From positions 1-7,762 of the forward strand of contig NZAS01000086.1 in NCBI GenBank assembly GCA_002686195.1: 7,762 nucleotides of DNA, written 5' to 3'. The position numbers and the translations under genes are program-made. Positions 1 through 4,997 of this stretch are shown here, piece by piece (the stretch's first letter is position 1; each line of letters starts with the position of its first letter). Below the pieces are notes generated by a model that was not told where the DNA came from, searched no databases, and saw nothing but the letters and a program-made list of their open reading frames with translations. The DNA comes from Candidatus Pacearchaeota archaeon. GTDB lineage: Archaea > Nanoarchaeota > Nanoarchaeia > Pacearchaeales > GW2011-AR1.

Positions 1-53
1 ATGGCCTCGGTCTTGTTAGCGTATGGTGTGAGAGTCTCTTTCTTTTTCATCAT
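1..53 (-). CDS. Possible start of a gene leaving the left edge (partial)
   Basis: On the minus strand an ATG at 53 (with a second ATG at 50) opens a frame that stays free of stops to the window edge. It would begin MMKKKETLTPYANKTEA. The preceding promoter has its -10 box at 65-60, so transcription should start at about 52-54. An ATG here would therefore be leaderless or have a leader of only a few bases, and no Shine-Dalgarno sequence is visible. The real start may lie beyond the edge, with this stretch as its 5' leader. No family can be recognised from 17 residues. Confidence 0.3.
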   Translation of the reverse strand, partial: MMKKKETLTPYANKTEA

Positions 54-59
54 GTTTAT

Positions 60-88
60 AGTATACCACATTCAGTAGGGTTTGTCAA
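60..88 (-). promoter_or_regulatory. sigma70-type promoter, left transcription unit
   Basis: On the minus strand there is a perfect -35 box TTGACA at 88-83, a 17-nt spacer and a -10 box TATACT at 65-60. The spacer ends in TGTGG, an extended -10 feature reminiscent of T-even early promoters (known biology). The same extended motif occurs at 3252-3224, and the two share ATGTGGTA, the TATAAACA after it and CTTGACAAA around the -35 box. It should be read by the unmodified host RNA polymerase, so it is probably an early promoter (inference). It drives whatever lies left of position 53. Confidence 0.8.
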
Positions 89-145
89 GGAAAATCGTCA
101 CCTCTAAGTCCTTGATTTCAAACGATTTTCAAAAAAAATTGACAA
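83..145. repeat. Interrupted inverted repeat overlapping the promoter
   Basis: A perfect 9-bp inverted repeat has arms at 90-98 (GAAAATCGT) and 122-130 (ACGATTTTC), separated by 23 nt. Outside it a second 7-bp pair occurs: TTGACAA on the minus strand at 88-82 and its complement TTGTCAA at 145-139. The outer pair includes the -35 hexamer. A run of eight A (plus strand) at 131-138 bulges on one side. On the minus strand the T-run precedes the hairpin instead of following it, so this is not a standard intrinsic terminator for the upstream genes. It may be an operator or an RNA structure at the end of the preceding transcript. Confidence 0.45.
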
Positions 146-646
146 TCATCCGTTGGCGGGGCCGGGCAGTTGAGGATAAATAACACGGTTTTCATCATTA
201 ATCATATAATCATCATTCCAGTTAAACGCTTCCTTTACTACGGGAGCAGAAAGTCCCTTGTAGACTTGATGCAACTTCTTGTCTTTTGCCGCAACAAGAA
301 CGGCTGCTTCATTCTTATGAAGACCTTCTAACATCTGTACAAACATCATTTCACGTTTGTTTTGTGGTAGAGAGGCATTCCCACCCACAATAAAATGATA
401 AAGCTTTCTTACTTCAAAGGATAAAACAGTATGTTCCGTTCCTTCGGGGGCTTCATTTTGAACATATGGAACGTCACCATAAGGTAGAGCCCATATAATC
501 TTAGGATCAAAAGAAGATTTTATTATTTGTCTAAGAGATTCCGAGTTATTTTGTCTCAAATATGAAACCTTATCTTTCTTTGATTTGATTTTACCTAAGT
601 TTAGTAAAATTTCTGAAAATAGTGGTGTATAATTAGTATAAGCCAT
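146..646 (-). CDS. DUF6433-like conserved phage protein (166 aa)
   Basis: A soluble 166-residue protein with no signal peptide or membrane segment. Its general make-up (N-terminal MAYTNYTPLFSEIL, a central tract with W52-A-L-P and Y56-G-D, and an end rich in Pro and Gly) resembles a family of T4-type marine phage proteins that I recall as DUF6433. That assignment is from memory of the family's appearance, and no function is known. The start at 646 is well supported: AAGGAGA at 659-653 lies 6 nt upstream and overlaps the stop codon of the RNase H gene, so the two are probably co-translated. It is the last gene of its unit and is followed by an inverted repeat and a new promoter. Confidence 0.8.
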   Translation of the reverse strand: MAYTNYTPLFSEILLNLGKIKSKKDKVSYLRQNNSESLRQIIKSSFDPKIIWALPYGDVPYVQNEAPEGTEHTVLSFEVRKLYHFIVGGNASLPQNKREMMFVQMLEGLHKNEAAVLVAAKDKKLHQVYKGLSAPVVKEAFNWNDDYMINDENRVIYPQLPGPANG

Positions 647-658
647 TGAAGTTCTCCT

Positions 659-1504
659 TTAAAATTCGTTTATCAATTCGGTAAGATTTTTAAGTCTCTT
701 TTGTATAAAATAGTTTAGTAATTTGCTACGATCCCCGTGTGAAGAAGAACGATATGTTTCCAATATTTCATCTGAAAGTCCAGAAGGAATATATGTAAGA
801 TCAATCAATTTTTGGTTTCGTTGATAATTTCTCTTAACTTCATCATTTGGAGCAACATCATTAAAATCATGTTCCATCCACGAATTAATTTTATTCTTAC
901 GCAATGGATGTTGACGCAAGCCATCAATAAATGTATTGTCCGGTGAAAGAACATTAGGAATCCCATCACTAGAATCGCCCCTGAAAACATGTTCTTTGAG
1001 ATGTCCAACAGGATTAGCGCCATTCACCATTTTTTTGGTGATAGGACTATACTGTTTAACGTTTGGGAATTTTTGTAATTGGATAAAATCTTTATCACCA
1101 GATAATATTATAATTTCTTCATTATATTCAGAGCAAAGTGTAGCAATAATATCGTCAGCTTCTGCACCATACACCTCTAAAAACTTGTAAGGCATATTAT
1201 CTTTAATTTCTTCCTTAATAATATTAAGACAATCAAAAATGGCGTCCCAATCTTGAGAAGAAGCTTCTCTAGTCTTTCTTCTATTGTATTTATATTGTGG
1301 AAAATAGTCACGTCTCCAATAATGCTTGGAGTCATAACACAAAACCAATTCACCAAATTCTGATATAAAACGCGAGCGATACATCCGTAAAGAATTAAGT
1401 ATCATATACCGAACCATTTTTTCATCTGGTTCTGTTTCTTTAGATATATACATTTGCATCATGACGTTTGCCATCATGATTTGACTCATATCAACTAAAA
1501 TAAT
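659..1504 (-). CDS. rnh: T4-type RNase H (5'-3' exo/flap nuclease), likely ATT start
   Basis: This nuclease of the FEN/5' nuclease family removes RNA primers and flaps from lagging-strand fragments. It matches T4 RNase H along its length: the HYWRRDYF block, a central E-A-D-D-I, SGDKDFIQL followed by FPNVKQYSP, a D-S-S-D-G loop, and a C-terminus (NLTELINEF) close to T4's NLINEF-like end. Counting from the ATG at 1489, the metal-binding acidic residues are D53, D112/D113, D132/D134 and D172/D175. The first metal ligand (T4 D19, in the context LIDFSQI) is missing from that ATG product, but the in-frame codons just upstream read ILVDMSQI. The gene therefore probably starts at ATT 1504 (or 1501), giving about 281 aa. 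AAGGA at 1517-1513 sits 8 nt before ATT 1504. A sequencing or true frameshift after an ATG at about 1524 is the alternative. An ATG-only annotation would span 659-1489. Confidence 0.9.
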   Translation of the reverse strand: MILVDMSQIMMANVMMQMYISKETEPDEKMVRYMILNSLRMYRSRFISEFGELVLCYDSKHYWRRDYFPQYKYNRRKTREASSQDWDAIFDCLNIIKEEIKDNMPYKFLEVYGAEADDIIATLCSEYNEEIIILSGDKDFIQLQKFPNVKQYSPITKKMVNGANPVGHLKEHVFRGDSSDGIPNVLSPDNTFIDGLRQHPLRKNKINSWMEHDFNDVAPNDEVKRNYQRNQKLIDLTYIPSGLSDEILETYRSSSHGDRSKLLNYFIQKRLKNLTELINEF

Positions 1505-1512
1505 TTTACTAT

Positions 1513-1517
1513 TCCTT
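1513..1517 (-). promoter_or_regulatory. Shine-Dalgarno deciding the RNase H start
   Basis: AAGGA (within AAGAAGGA) lies 8 nt upstream of the in-frame ATT at 1504 and 23 nt upstream of the first in-frame ATG at 1489. The spacing suits ATT and is too long for ATG. Upstream in-frame stops at 1528-1520 (TAG, TAA, TGA) close the frame, so the start must lie between 1519 and 1487, where no ATG, GTG or TTG is in frame before 1489. Confidence 0.6.
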
Positions 1518-1534
1518 CTTCATTACTATATGAT

Positions 1535-1939
1535 TCATGACACTTCTGGGTCATCATCATTATCTTCTCTTATTTCATCTATGATTAATTTAAGATCATC
1601 AATATTACCACCAGAATTGAATATTGTTTCAAATAAAATATCCATTATTTTAGTCATATTAGTATTTAATGACTTTTCTTTTAATAGGGCTGCTCGAACC
1701 ATTTCTATTATAAAACTCATATTCCGTACAAAAGAATCTTTTTCTACATTAATTTCATTCTCTCTTATGGTGTGAATCATCTGTACTATTACTGTCTGTG
1801 TAAGATTATTAACAAAATCAATATTTTCTTGTAATTGAATAGCATCGTCAGCCAGCTTTATTTTTCTTTTAACATTGCTAGATTTTTTCCATGGGCCTTG
1901 AATTACTTCAGCGCTTTGTGTCTTATTTTCTTCTGACAT
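1535..1939 (-). CDS. Hypothetical phage protein with acidic tail (134 aa)
   Basis: I do not recognise this protein. Residues 11-18 (EVIQGPWK) form a short hydrophobic/Trp motif in a polar N-terminus that resembles short peptide motifs in other phage proteins. A basic patch follows (K19 to K29). Residues 34-125 are predicted to be mostly helical, with many Ile, Leu, Met and Asn. The tail is strongly acidic (DEIREDNDDDPEVS). There is no membrane segment or cysteine. The start at 1939 lies inside the end of the upstream basic protein (17-nt overlap), preceded by a purine-rich GGGAAATGGAAA stretch. A role as an adaptor or partner for the adjacent basic protein is possible from the opposite charges, but this is inference only. 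Confidence 0.75.
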   Translation of the reverse strand: MSEENKTQSAEVIQGPWKKSSNVKRKIKLADDAIQLQENIDFVNNLTQTVIVQMIHTIRENEINVEKDSFVRNMSFIIEMVRAALLKEKSLNTNMTKIMDILFETIFNSGGNIDDLKLIIDEIREDNDDDPEVS

Positions 1940-2495
1940 TTTCCATTTCCCTATCTTCCTCTAACATTTCTTGTGTATATACACAACCCATATCAGGATA
2001 ATATACATTAACATTTCGTTTTACTTCTCCTTTTTTGGACCCATGCCAATAATAACTTAATGCAACAGAACGATATGAAATTTTCTTTTCCTGATGTTCT
2101 CCAAAAAACCTATCTGTCCAATCTCCATCTTTCAAATATTGATTCATAGAACGAATATAAGATTCGTGGTTTACTAATTTTGATTTAGAACCTTTTATTT
2201 TTTGACGGACAGCTTGACGTTCTGTCGATGCAAACTCTTTCTGTGTTTTAATCCATTTTTTAACTTTATCAGGATGCAAAGGATGATTTTTTGATAAATT
2301 TTGTAAAGTAGAATGTAACCCCTTCTGACCATAATTAGAATTTTTCTTTGCTCGAGCCGCTCTTGCTTTTTCAAGTCGTTTTATAGCTGCTCGACGTTGA
2401 ACCTCAGTCATGGGTTTACGCTTCTTTCGTTTCTTAGGCGCTTGCCATGAACTATTATCAGTCTCAACAATTATTTTACGTTTTGCCATGATCAT
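1923..2495 (-). CDS. Very basic hypothetical protein, possible nucleic-acid binder (190 aa)
   Basis: I cannot assign this to a family. Residues 4-51 are extremely rich in Lys, Arg and Ala, including KKRKKRK at 21-27 and an Arg/Ala-rich helix at 33-51. The middle (60-110) remains basic. The C-terminal part (115-175) looks like a folded domain with conserved-looking aromatics (D125-W-T-D-R-F-F, Y148-Y-W-H-G and V164-Y-Y-P-D). The end is acidic. This suggests RNA, DNA or ribosome binding (inference). The ATG at 2495 overlaps the TGA stop of the bS21 gene as ATGA, so the two are probably translated together; an ATG at 2489 is the alternative start. It overlaps the next gene by 17 nt. Confidence 0.8.
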   Translation of the reverse strand: MIMAKRKIIVETDNSSWQAPKKRKKRKPMTEVQRRAAIKRLEKARAARAKKNSNYGQKGLHSTLQNLSKNHPLHPDKVKKWIKTQKEFASTERQAVRQKIKGSKSKLVNHESYIRSMNQYLKDGDWTDRFFGEHQEKKISYRSVALSYYWHGSKKGEVKRNVNVYYPDMGCVYTQEMLEEDREMENVRRK

Positions 2496-2698
2496 TTAAA
2501 TCCAAATTCTTCAACTCTTTTTTTGTTTTCTCTTTGTATCCTACGTTTACTAGCTGCCCTTGTTAGTCTGCGTTTTTCTCCTTTGGACATATAATATTCT
2601 CGTTTTCTCAATTCATTAAAAAATCCATCATCTTCTAATTTCTTCTTTAAAATACGAATAGCCTTATCTACATTGTTATTACGAACTTCAACTCTCAT
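2492..2698 (-). CDS. rpsU: Ribosomal protein bS21 homologue encoded by the phage
   Basis: At 68 residues it is close to the E. coli S21 length of 71. It carries the family signature: V4 and N9-x-D11-K-A-I near the start, a helix of basic residues (I16 to L21), D24-G-F-F then E29-L-R-K-R-E-Y-Y, and a long Lys/Arg C-terminal helix (41-62). In bacteria bS21 sits on the 30S platform near the 3' end of 16S rRNA and aids translation initiation. Phage copies are known from T4-like marine and large phages and are thought to join host ribosomes (family knowledge). The start forms a TAATG junction with the preceding coiled-coil gene and its stop forms ATGA with the following basic protein. Confidence 0.92.
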   Translation of the reverse strand: MRVEVRNNNVDKAIRILKKKLEDDGFFNELRKREYYMSKGEKRRLTRAASKRRIQRENKKRVEEFGFK

Positions 2699-2916
2699 TA
2701 TTTAATTCCCAATCTAATACTATGAATGCCGGGTGCGTCTTTAAGAGCATCCTTGATATGCTTTTCAAGTTCTTCAATTCGATTTTCAAGCACATTGATA
2801 GCGGTGTATAAATGTCCTGTATTGTGTTTTTGAATTCTTGATCTTATGATCTCTATTTCCAATTCAAGCATTCTCATATGTGCTATGGGGTCATGATAAT
2901 ATACGTCGTTATTCAT
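2698..2916 (-). CDS. Small coiled-coil phage protein (72 aa)
   Basis: A short soluble protein with an aromatic N-terminus (VYYHDP) and two helical stretches, about 12-31 and 36-60, with heptad-like Leu/Ile spacing and alternating Glu and Lys/Arg. This suggests a coiled coil or helical hairpin, possibly oligomeric. No catalytic motif, cysteine or membrane segment is present, and I do not recognise the family. The start is supported by AGGA 8 nt upstream (within TATAGGAATTTTGAA). The stop overlaps the bS21 start by one base, so it is probably the upstream partner for coupled translation of bS21. Confidence 0.78.
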   Translation of the reverse strand: MNNDVYYHDPIAHMRMLELEIEIIRSRIQKHNTGHLYTAINVLENRIEELEKHIKDALKDAPGIHSIRLGIK

Positions 2917-2946
2917 TTCAAAATTCCTATATGTAATTCATAAAAT

Positions 2947-3192
2947 TTAAGGGGTCTTCTGTAAGGGTTTCTGACAACTTTTTAAAGTTTTGGCAATAAT
3001 TTCTGAAATGGGAACCAATTCTAATTCACCATCTTTATCTCTTACAGTTTTAATAAATCCGTCTCTATCCAATGCAGATATAAGCTCGTGTACTATATTT
3101 TCAACCAAAATTTTTCTACCCCAATTTTTCCCTATCAAATAAGTCGCAAACATAGGTAAAATAGCAATAATTGTATGTAAATATATATTCAT
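2947..3192 (-). CDS. Small protein with N-terminal membrane segment (81 aa)
   Basis: Residues 5-21 (LHTIIAILPMFATYLIG) form one hydrophobic segment near the N-terminus, followed by a basic stretch (K22-N-W-G-R-K). This suggests a single-pass anchor with the remainder in the cytoplasm. The rest (30-73) is a small helical/beta domain with a D52-K-D-G-E turn. It resembles short unannotated proteins seen in T4-type marine phages, but I cannot name a family. It is the first gene after the promoter at 3252-3224. A weak Shine-Dalgarno GGAA at 3204-3201 lies 8 nt before the ATG. A three-codon ATG-GAA-CCT-stop reading frame (3206-3195) sits in the leader, most likely by chance. Confidence 0.75.
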   Translation of the reverse strand: MNIYLHTIIAILPMFATYLIGKNWGRKILVENIVHELISALDRDGFIKTVRDKDGELELVPISEIIAKTLKSCQKPLQKTP

Positions 3193-3223
3193 TTTTAAGG
3201 TTCCATGTTTAATTTGTGTTTAT

Positions 3224-3252
3224 ATTGTACCACATAAAATAAGCTTTGTCAA
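3224..3252 (-). promoter_or_regulatory. sigma70-type promoter for the bS21 / RNase H unit
   Basis: The minus strand shows TTGACA at 3252-3247, a 17-nt spacer ending in TGTGG, and TACAAT at 3229-3224. Transcription should start near 3217, leaving a leader of about 25 nt. The promoter lies in a 101-nt gap (3193-3293) between the methyltransferase and the small membrane protein. A GGACTT element lies 21 nt upstream of the -35 box; a copy lies 23 nt upstream of the -35 box of the promoter at 88-60. Otherwise the gap is AT-rich, with no convincing terminator for the upstream genes, so read-through is likely. Confidence 0.85.
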
Positions 3253-3293
3253 GTACTTTTATACGCAAAGTCCTATTATTTAGTATTTTGATT

Positions 3294-3860
3294 TTAAAGT
3301 TGATTCAAATACCATTCTAGATACAGGTCTTCATTTAAAATAATGTAATTGTTACAATTACCATAAGTTTTTATGTGCGTATATACACGTTTTGGTGCAT
3401 ATTTTTCTACCATGATTCTCCAGAAAGCAATTGGTTCAACGGTACAATGTGCGTTTTCTCCATTTGGAAGAACAGCGAGTGCTGGTTTAGTACATATTGC
3501 AAGGAACACAAATTTCTCTGCTCGAGAAAATATGTTATCAAAGGCCTTTGGCAGATGTTCCTTTGGTATATGTTCCATTACATCTGTAGAATATACACCA
3601 TCAAAGGGCCCGTCTGGTAGTTCTTCATATTCTGGAATAGCAGGATCATAAAGGGAAGGCATAACACCCAATTCTTCGTGATGATTCCATTTCGTATATT
3701 GAAGTCCTTTACCACAACCATAATCTAATAGAGTTGTAGCTTTGGTATCCTTTACTAAATCTACAATATGGTGTAGTTGTGGTTTCAAATTGTTGCCGGG
3801 ATACCTTGTGTTCAATTCGACATGAAATTGTTTATATTGTTCAATCCACCAATTTGTCAT
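3294..3860 (-). CDS. Class I SAM-dependent methyltransferase
   Basis: A single-domain Rossmann-fold methyltransferase of 188 aa. Motif I is LLDYGCGKG at 44-52, which binds S-adenosylmethionine. An acidic residue at D72 (LYDPAIP) fits motif II. FDGVYSTDVMEHIP at 86-99 is the motif common to the Methyltransf_11/23-type families. No DNA methyltransferase (N/D)PP(Y/F) motif and no target-recognition domain are present. The substrate is therefore unknown and could be a small molecule, a protein, RNA or a nucleotide. The ATG at 3860 lies 20 nt inside the end of the nuclease gene, with GAGGA only 3 nt upstream. It is the last gene before the promoter at 3252-3224. Confidence 0.88.
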   Translation of the reverse strand: MTNWWIEQYKQFHVELNTRYPGNNLKPQLHHIVDLVKDTKATTLLDYGCGKGLQYTKWNHHEELGVMPSLYDPAIPEYEELPDGPFDGVYSTDVMEHIPKEHLPKAFDNIFSRAEKFVFLAICTKPALAVLPNGENAHCTVEPIAFWRIMVEKYAPKRVYTHIKTYGNCNNYIILNEDLYLEWYLNQL

Positions 3861-4182
3861 GTATCCTCACAAAATAATCTGCATCAACCACTACTAAGGG
3901 TTTTTGGTTGTTTCGTTTAATAAAAACAATAGGTTCATAGTCACCAGAATTGAATTCTGCTTGTTCATATGCCTTCCACACATTAAGTGATTCTTGGTTT
4001 TTGCATTCAATTGCAAACGGAAACTTTTTTCTGGCAACCTGAGCCATCATAATATCCTCACCAGCCGCACCCATAGAACGACTCTCAATATCTTCTGGAT
4101 GAATATCTAATTTCTCAATTAGAAGATCGCGTACCCACTGTTGAAACTTTCGGCCTTTTTGTTTGCGTGATTGTGGTTTCAT
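3841..4182 (-). CDS. Small PD-(D/E)XK-type nuclease
   Basis: A 113-residue protein with the arrangement of a minimal PD-(D/E)XK nuclease: a basic N-terminal helix (K9-G-R-K-F-Q-Q-W-V-R-D), then S36-M-G-A-A-G-E-D43, a beta-strand ending in E59-C-K61, and a helix with Y72-E-Q74. D43, E59 and K61 would bind the metal and drive hydrolysis. Size and layout recall archaeal/phage Holliday junction resolvases and VRR-NUC-like nucleases, but the true substrate (junction, flap or host DNA) cannot be read from the sequence. Its ATG overlaps the previous stop as ATGA, and its end overlaps the methyltransferase start by 20 nt. I am fairly sure of the fold and unsure of the role. Confidence 0.78.
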   Translation of the reverse strand: MKPQSRKQKGRKFQQWVRDLLIEKLDIHPEDIESRSMGAAGEDIMMAQVARKKFPFAIECKNQESLNVWKAYEQAEFNSGDYEPIVFIKRNNQKPLVVVDADYFVRIHDKLVD

Positions 4183-4412
4183 TTCTTTTTTGATTTTTCA
4201 AATAACTTGTCTATAACCTTTTTGCCTGTGTAAATTAATGCCACCAACACTAATACTATAAATGCATCACCATACCACGGCAAATCAGTATTGAGACTTA
4301 CTCCACCAATATTTAATCCCTCATCAACTGGTATTGCTTGTTGTTCAACAGTCACTGAAGAAACTCCACCTGTAGGATCATTATCAATTGTTATAGTTTT
4401 AGTGTTCGCCAT
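4179..4412 (-). CDS. Small single-pass membrane protein (77 aa)
   Basis: The N-terminal 45 residues are polar and rich in Thr, Val and Gly, and would face outward or the periplasm. Residues 49-62 (DAFIVLVLVALIYT) make one short hydrophobic segment. The last 15 residues are strongly basic (KK, then K69, KSKKK), consistent with an inside-positive C-terminus. There is no cleavable signal peptide, and the family is not recognised. The start at 4412 is firm: GGAGAA at 4426-4421 is 8 nt upstream, and the ATG shares one base with the preceding TAA (TAATG). A membrane-associated role during infection is possible, but nothing more can be said. Confidence 0.75.
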   Translation of the reverse strand: MANTKTITIDNDPTGGVSSVTVEQQAIPVDEGLNIGGVSLNTDLPWYGDAFIVLVLVALIYTGKKVIDKLFEKSKKK

Positions 4413-4837
4413 TATAGATATTCTCCAAAAATTATATTGATATGATCAACCGCATCTTCCGTTTTCCTAAACAGTATGGAAGTGTAATCAAATGCAGGAT
4501 GAAAATGAACAAGCTCATCATCACTCACAATCCATGTTGGTTTTTGAAATGAATATGCCCACGCAATTTCAGTTACCGTTCCATAGGACGGCCGGCGCTT
4601 ATTAATATATTCCGGCAACCATGCGAGAACGCCGTCGCACCTCTTAACGTCAAGAAAATTCTTAGTAATGATACGTTTCTTGATTTCAGAAGTTGGCCAA
4701 CTCACTTCCTCGGCACGATATGGATTAATGCCTTTAATGCCAGAAAGAAAACTACCTTTTACTTTATTTCGCCAATCGTTAATTTCACTATCGTTGCAGT
4801 CTTCAATTGGGCCTGCTAGGTAAATGTTAATCATCAT
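4412..4837 (-). CDS. Nucleoside 2-deoxyribosyltransferase-like protein
   Basis: A 141-aa protein with the hallmark N-terminal YLAGPI (6-11) of the nucleoside 2-deoxyribosyltransferase superfamily. It also has D63 and D68-G-V-L-A in the second strand region, and G86-T-V-T-E90-I-A-W-A, where E90 fits the nucleophilic glutamate of the GT-x-x-E motif. Known members exchange or remove bases on deoxynucleosides or deoxynucleotides. Together with the ribonucleotide reductase upstream, this suggests deoxynucleotide salvage or pool control. A role in making or removing a modified nucleotide is also possible. Two starts are available, ATG 4837 and ATG 4834, with AGAGGA close upstream. From 4834 the start forms an ATGATTAA overlap with the zinc-ribbon gene's stop. 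Confidence 0.82.
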   Translation of the reverse strand: MMINIYLAGPIEDCNDSEINDWRNKVKGSFLSGIKGINPYRAEEVSWPTSEIKKRIITKNFLDVKRCDGVLAWLPEYINKRRPSYGTVTEIAWAYSFQKPTWIVSDDELVHFHPAFDYTSILFRKTEDAVDHINIIFGEYL

Positions 4838-4997
4838 AATATTCCTCTTCTATCCATTCAATATTGTCTTCAAACTCTTCATCTTGAGAAAACTCTTCGC
4901 CACAAAACGGGCAATAATTTATTATATAAAATCGTTTTTCCATGAAATGTTTTAATTGAAACTCCGCTTCACAGGAGATACATATTAATAATTTCAT
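4827..4997 (-). CDS. Small zinc-ribbon protein (56 aa)
   Basis: A short ORF that fills the gap between the reductase and the deoxyribosyltransferase-like gene. The protein begins MKLLICISC and contains two CxxC knuckles, C6-I-S-C9 and C29-P-F-C32, 19 residues apart, typical of a zinc ribbon. It ends with an acidic tail (E34 onward, with many Asp and Glu). Start and stop are well placed: the ATG at 4997 shares one base with the reductase stop (TAATG), and the TAA at 4829-4827 overlaps the next gene. There is no clear Shine-Dalgarno sequence, so translation is probably coupled to the reductase. The role is unknown; small phage zinc ribbons are often DNA- or protein-binding adaptors. Confidence 0.82.
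   Translation of the reverse strand: MKLLICISCEAEFQLKHFMEKRFYIINYCPFCGEEFSQDEEFEDNIEWIEEEYYDD

Noticed and set aside
122..138. Hairpin arm with an adjacent T-run as an intrinsic terminator
   Set aside because: For minus-strand transcription the T-run comes before the hairpin. The plus strand has A residues after it. Neither fits a standard terminator.
139..144. TTGACA on the plus strand
   Set aside because: The region about 17 nt downstream is GC-rich and has no -10 box, and no plus-strand gene follows. It is the outer arm of the inverted repeat.
936..1190. Plus-strand reading frame opposite RNase H
   Set aside because: Antisense shadow of conserved nuclease motifs; the same applies to the plus-strand frames at 1530-1775 and 5305-5617.
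1287..1294. TATAAATA on the minus strand, identical to the T4 late promoter core
   Set aside because: It lies inside the RNase H gene as codons for Q-Y-K-Y, with no late-type gene start shortly downstream; probably chance in AT-rich DNA.
3373..3651. Plus-strand reading frames opposite the methyltransferase
   Set aside because: They mirror a gene with clear SAM-binding motifs, have no ribosome-binding site and show no recognisable protein features.
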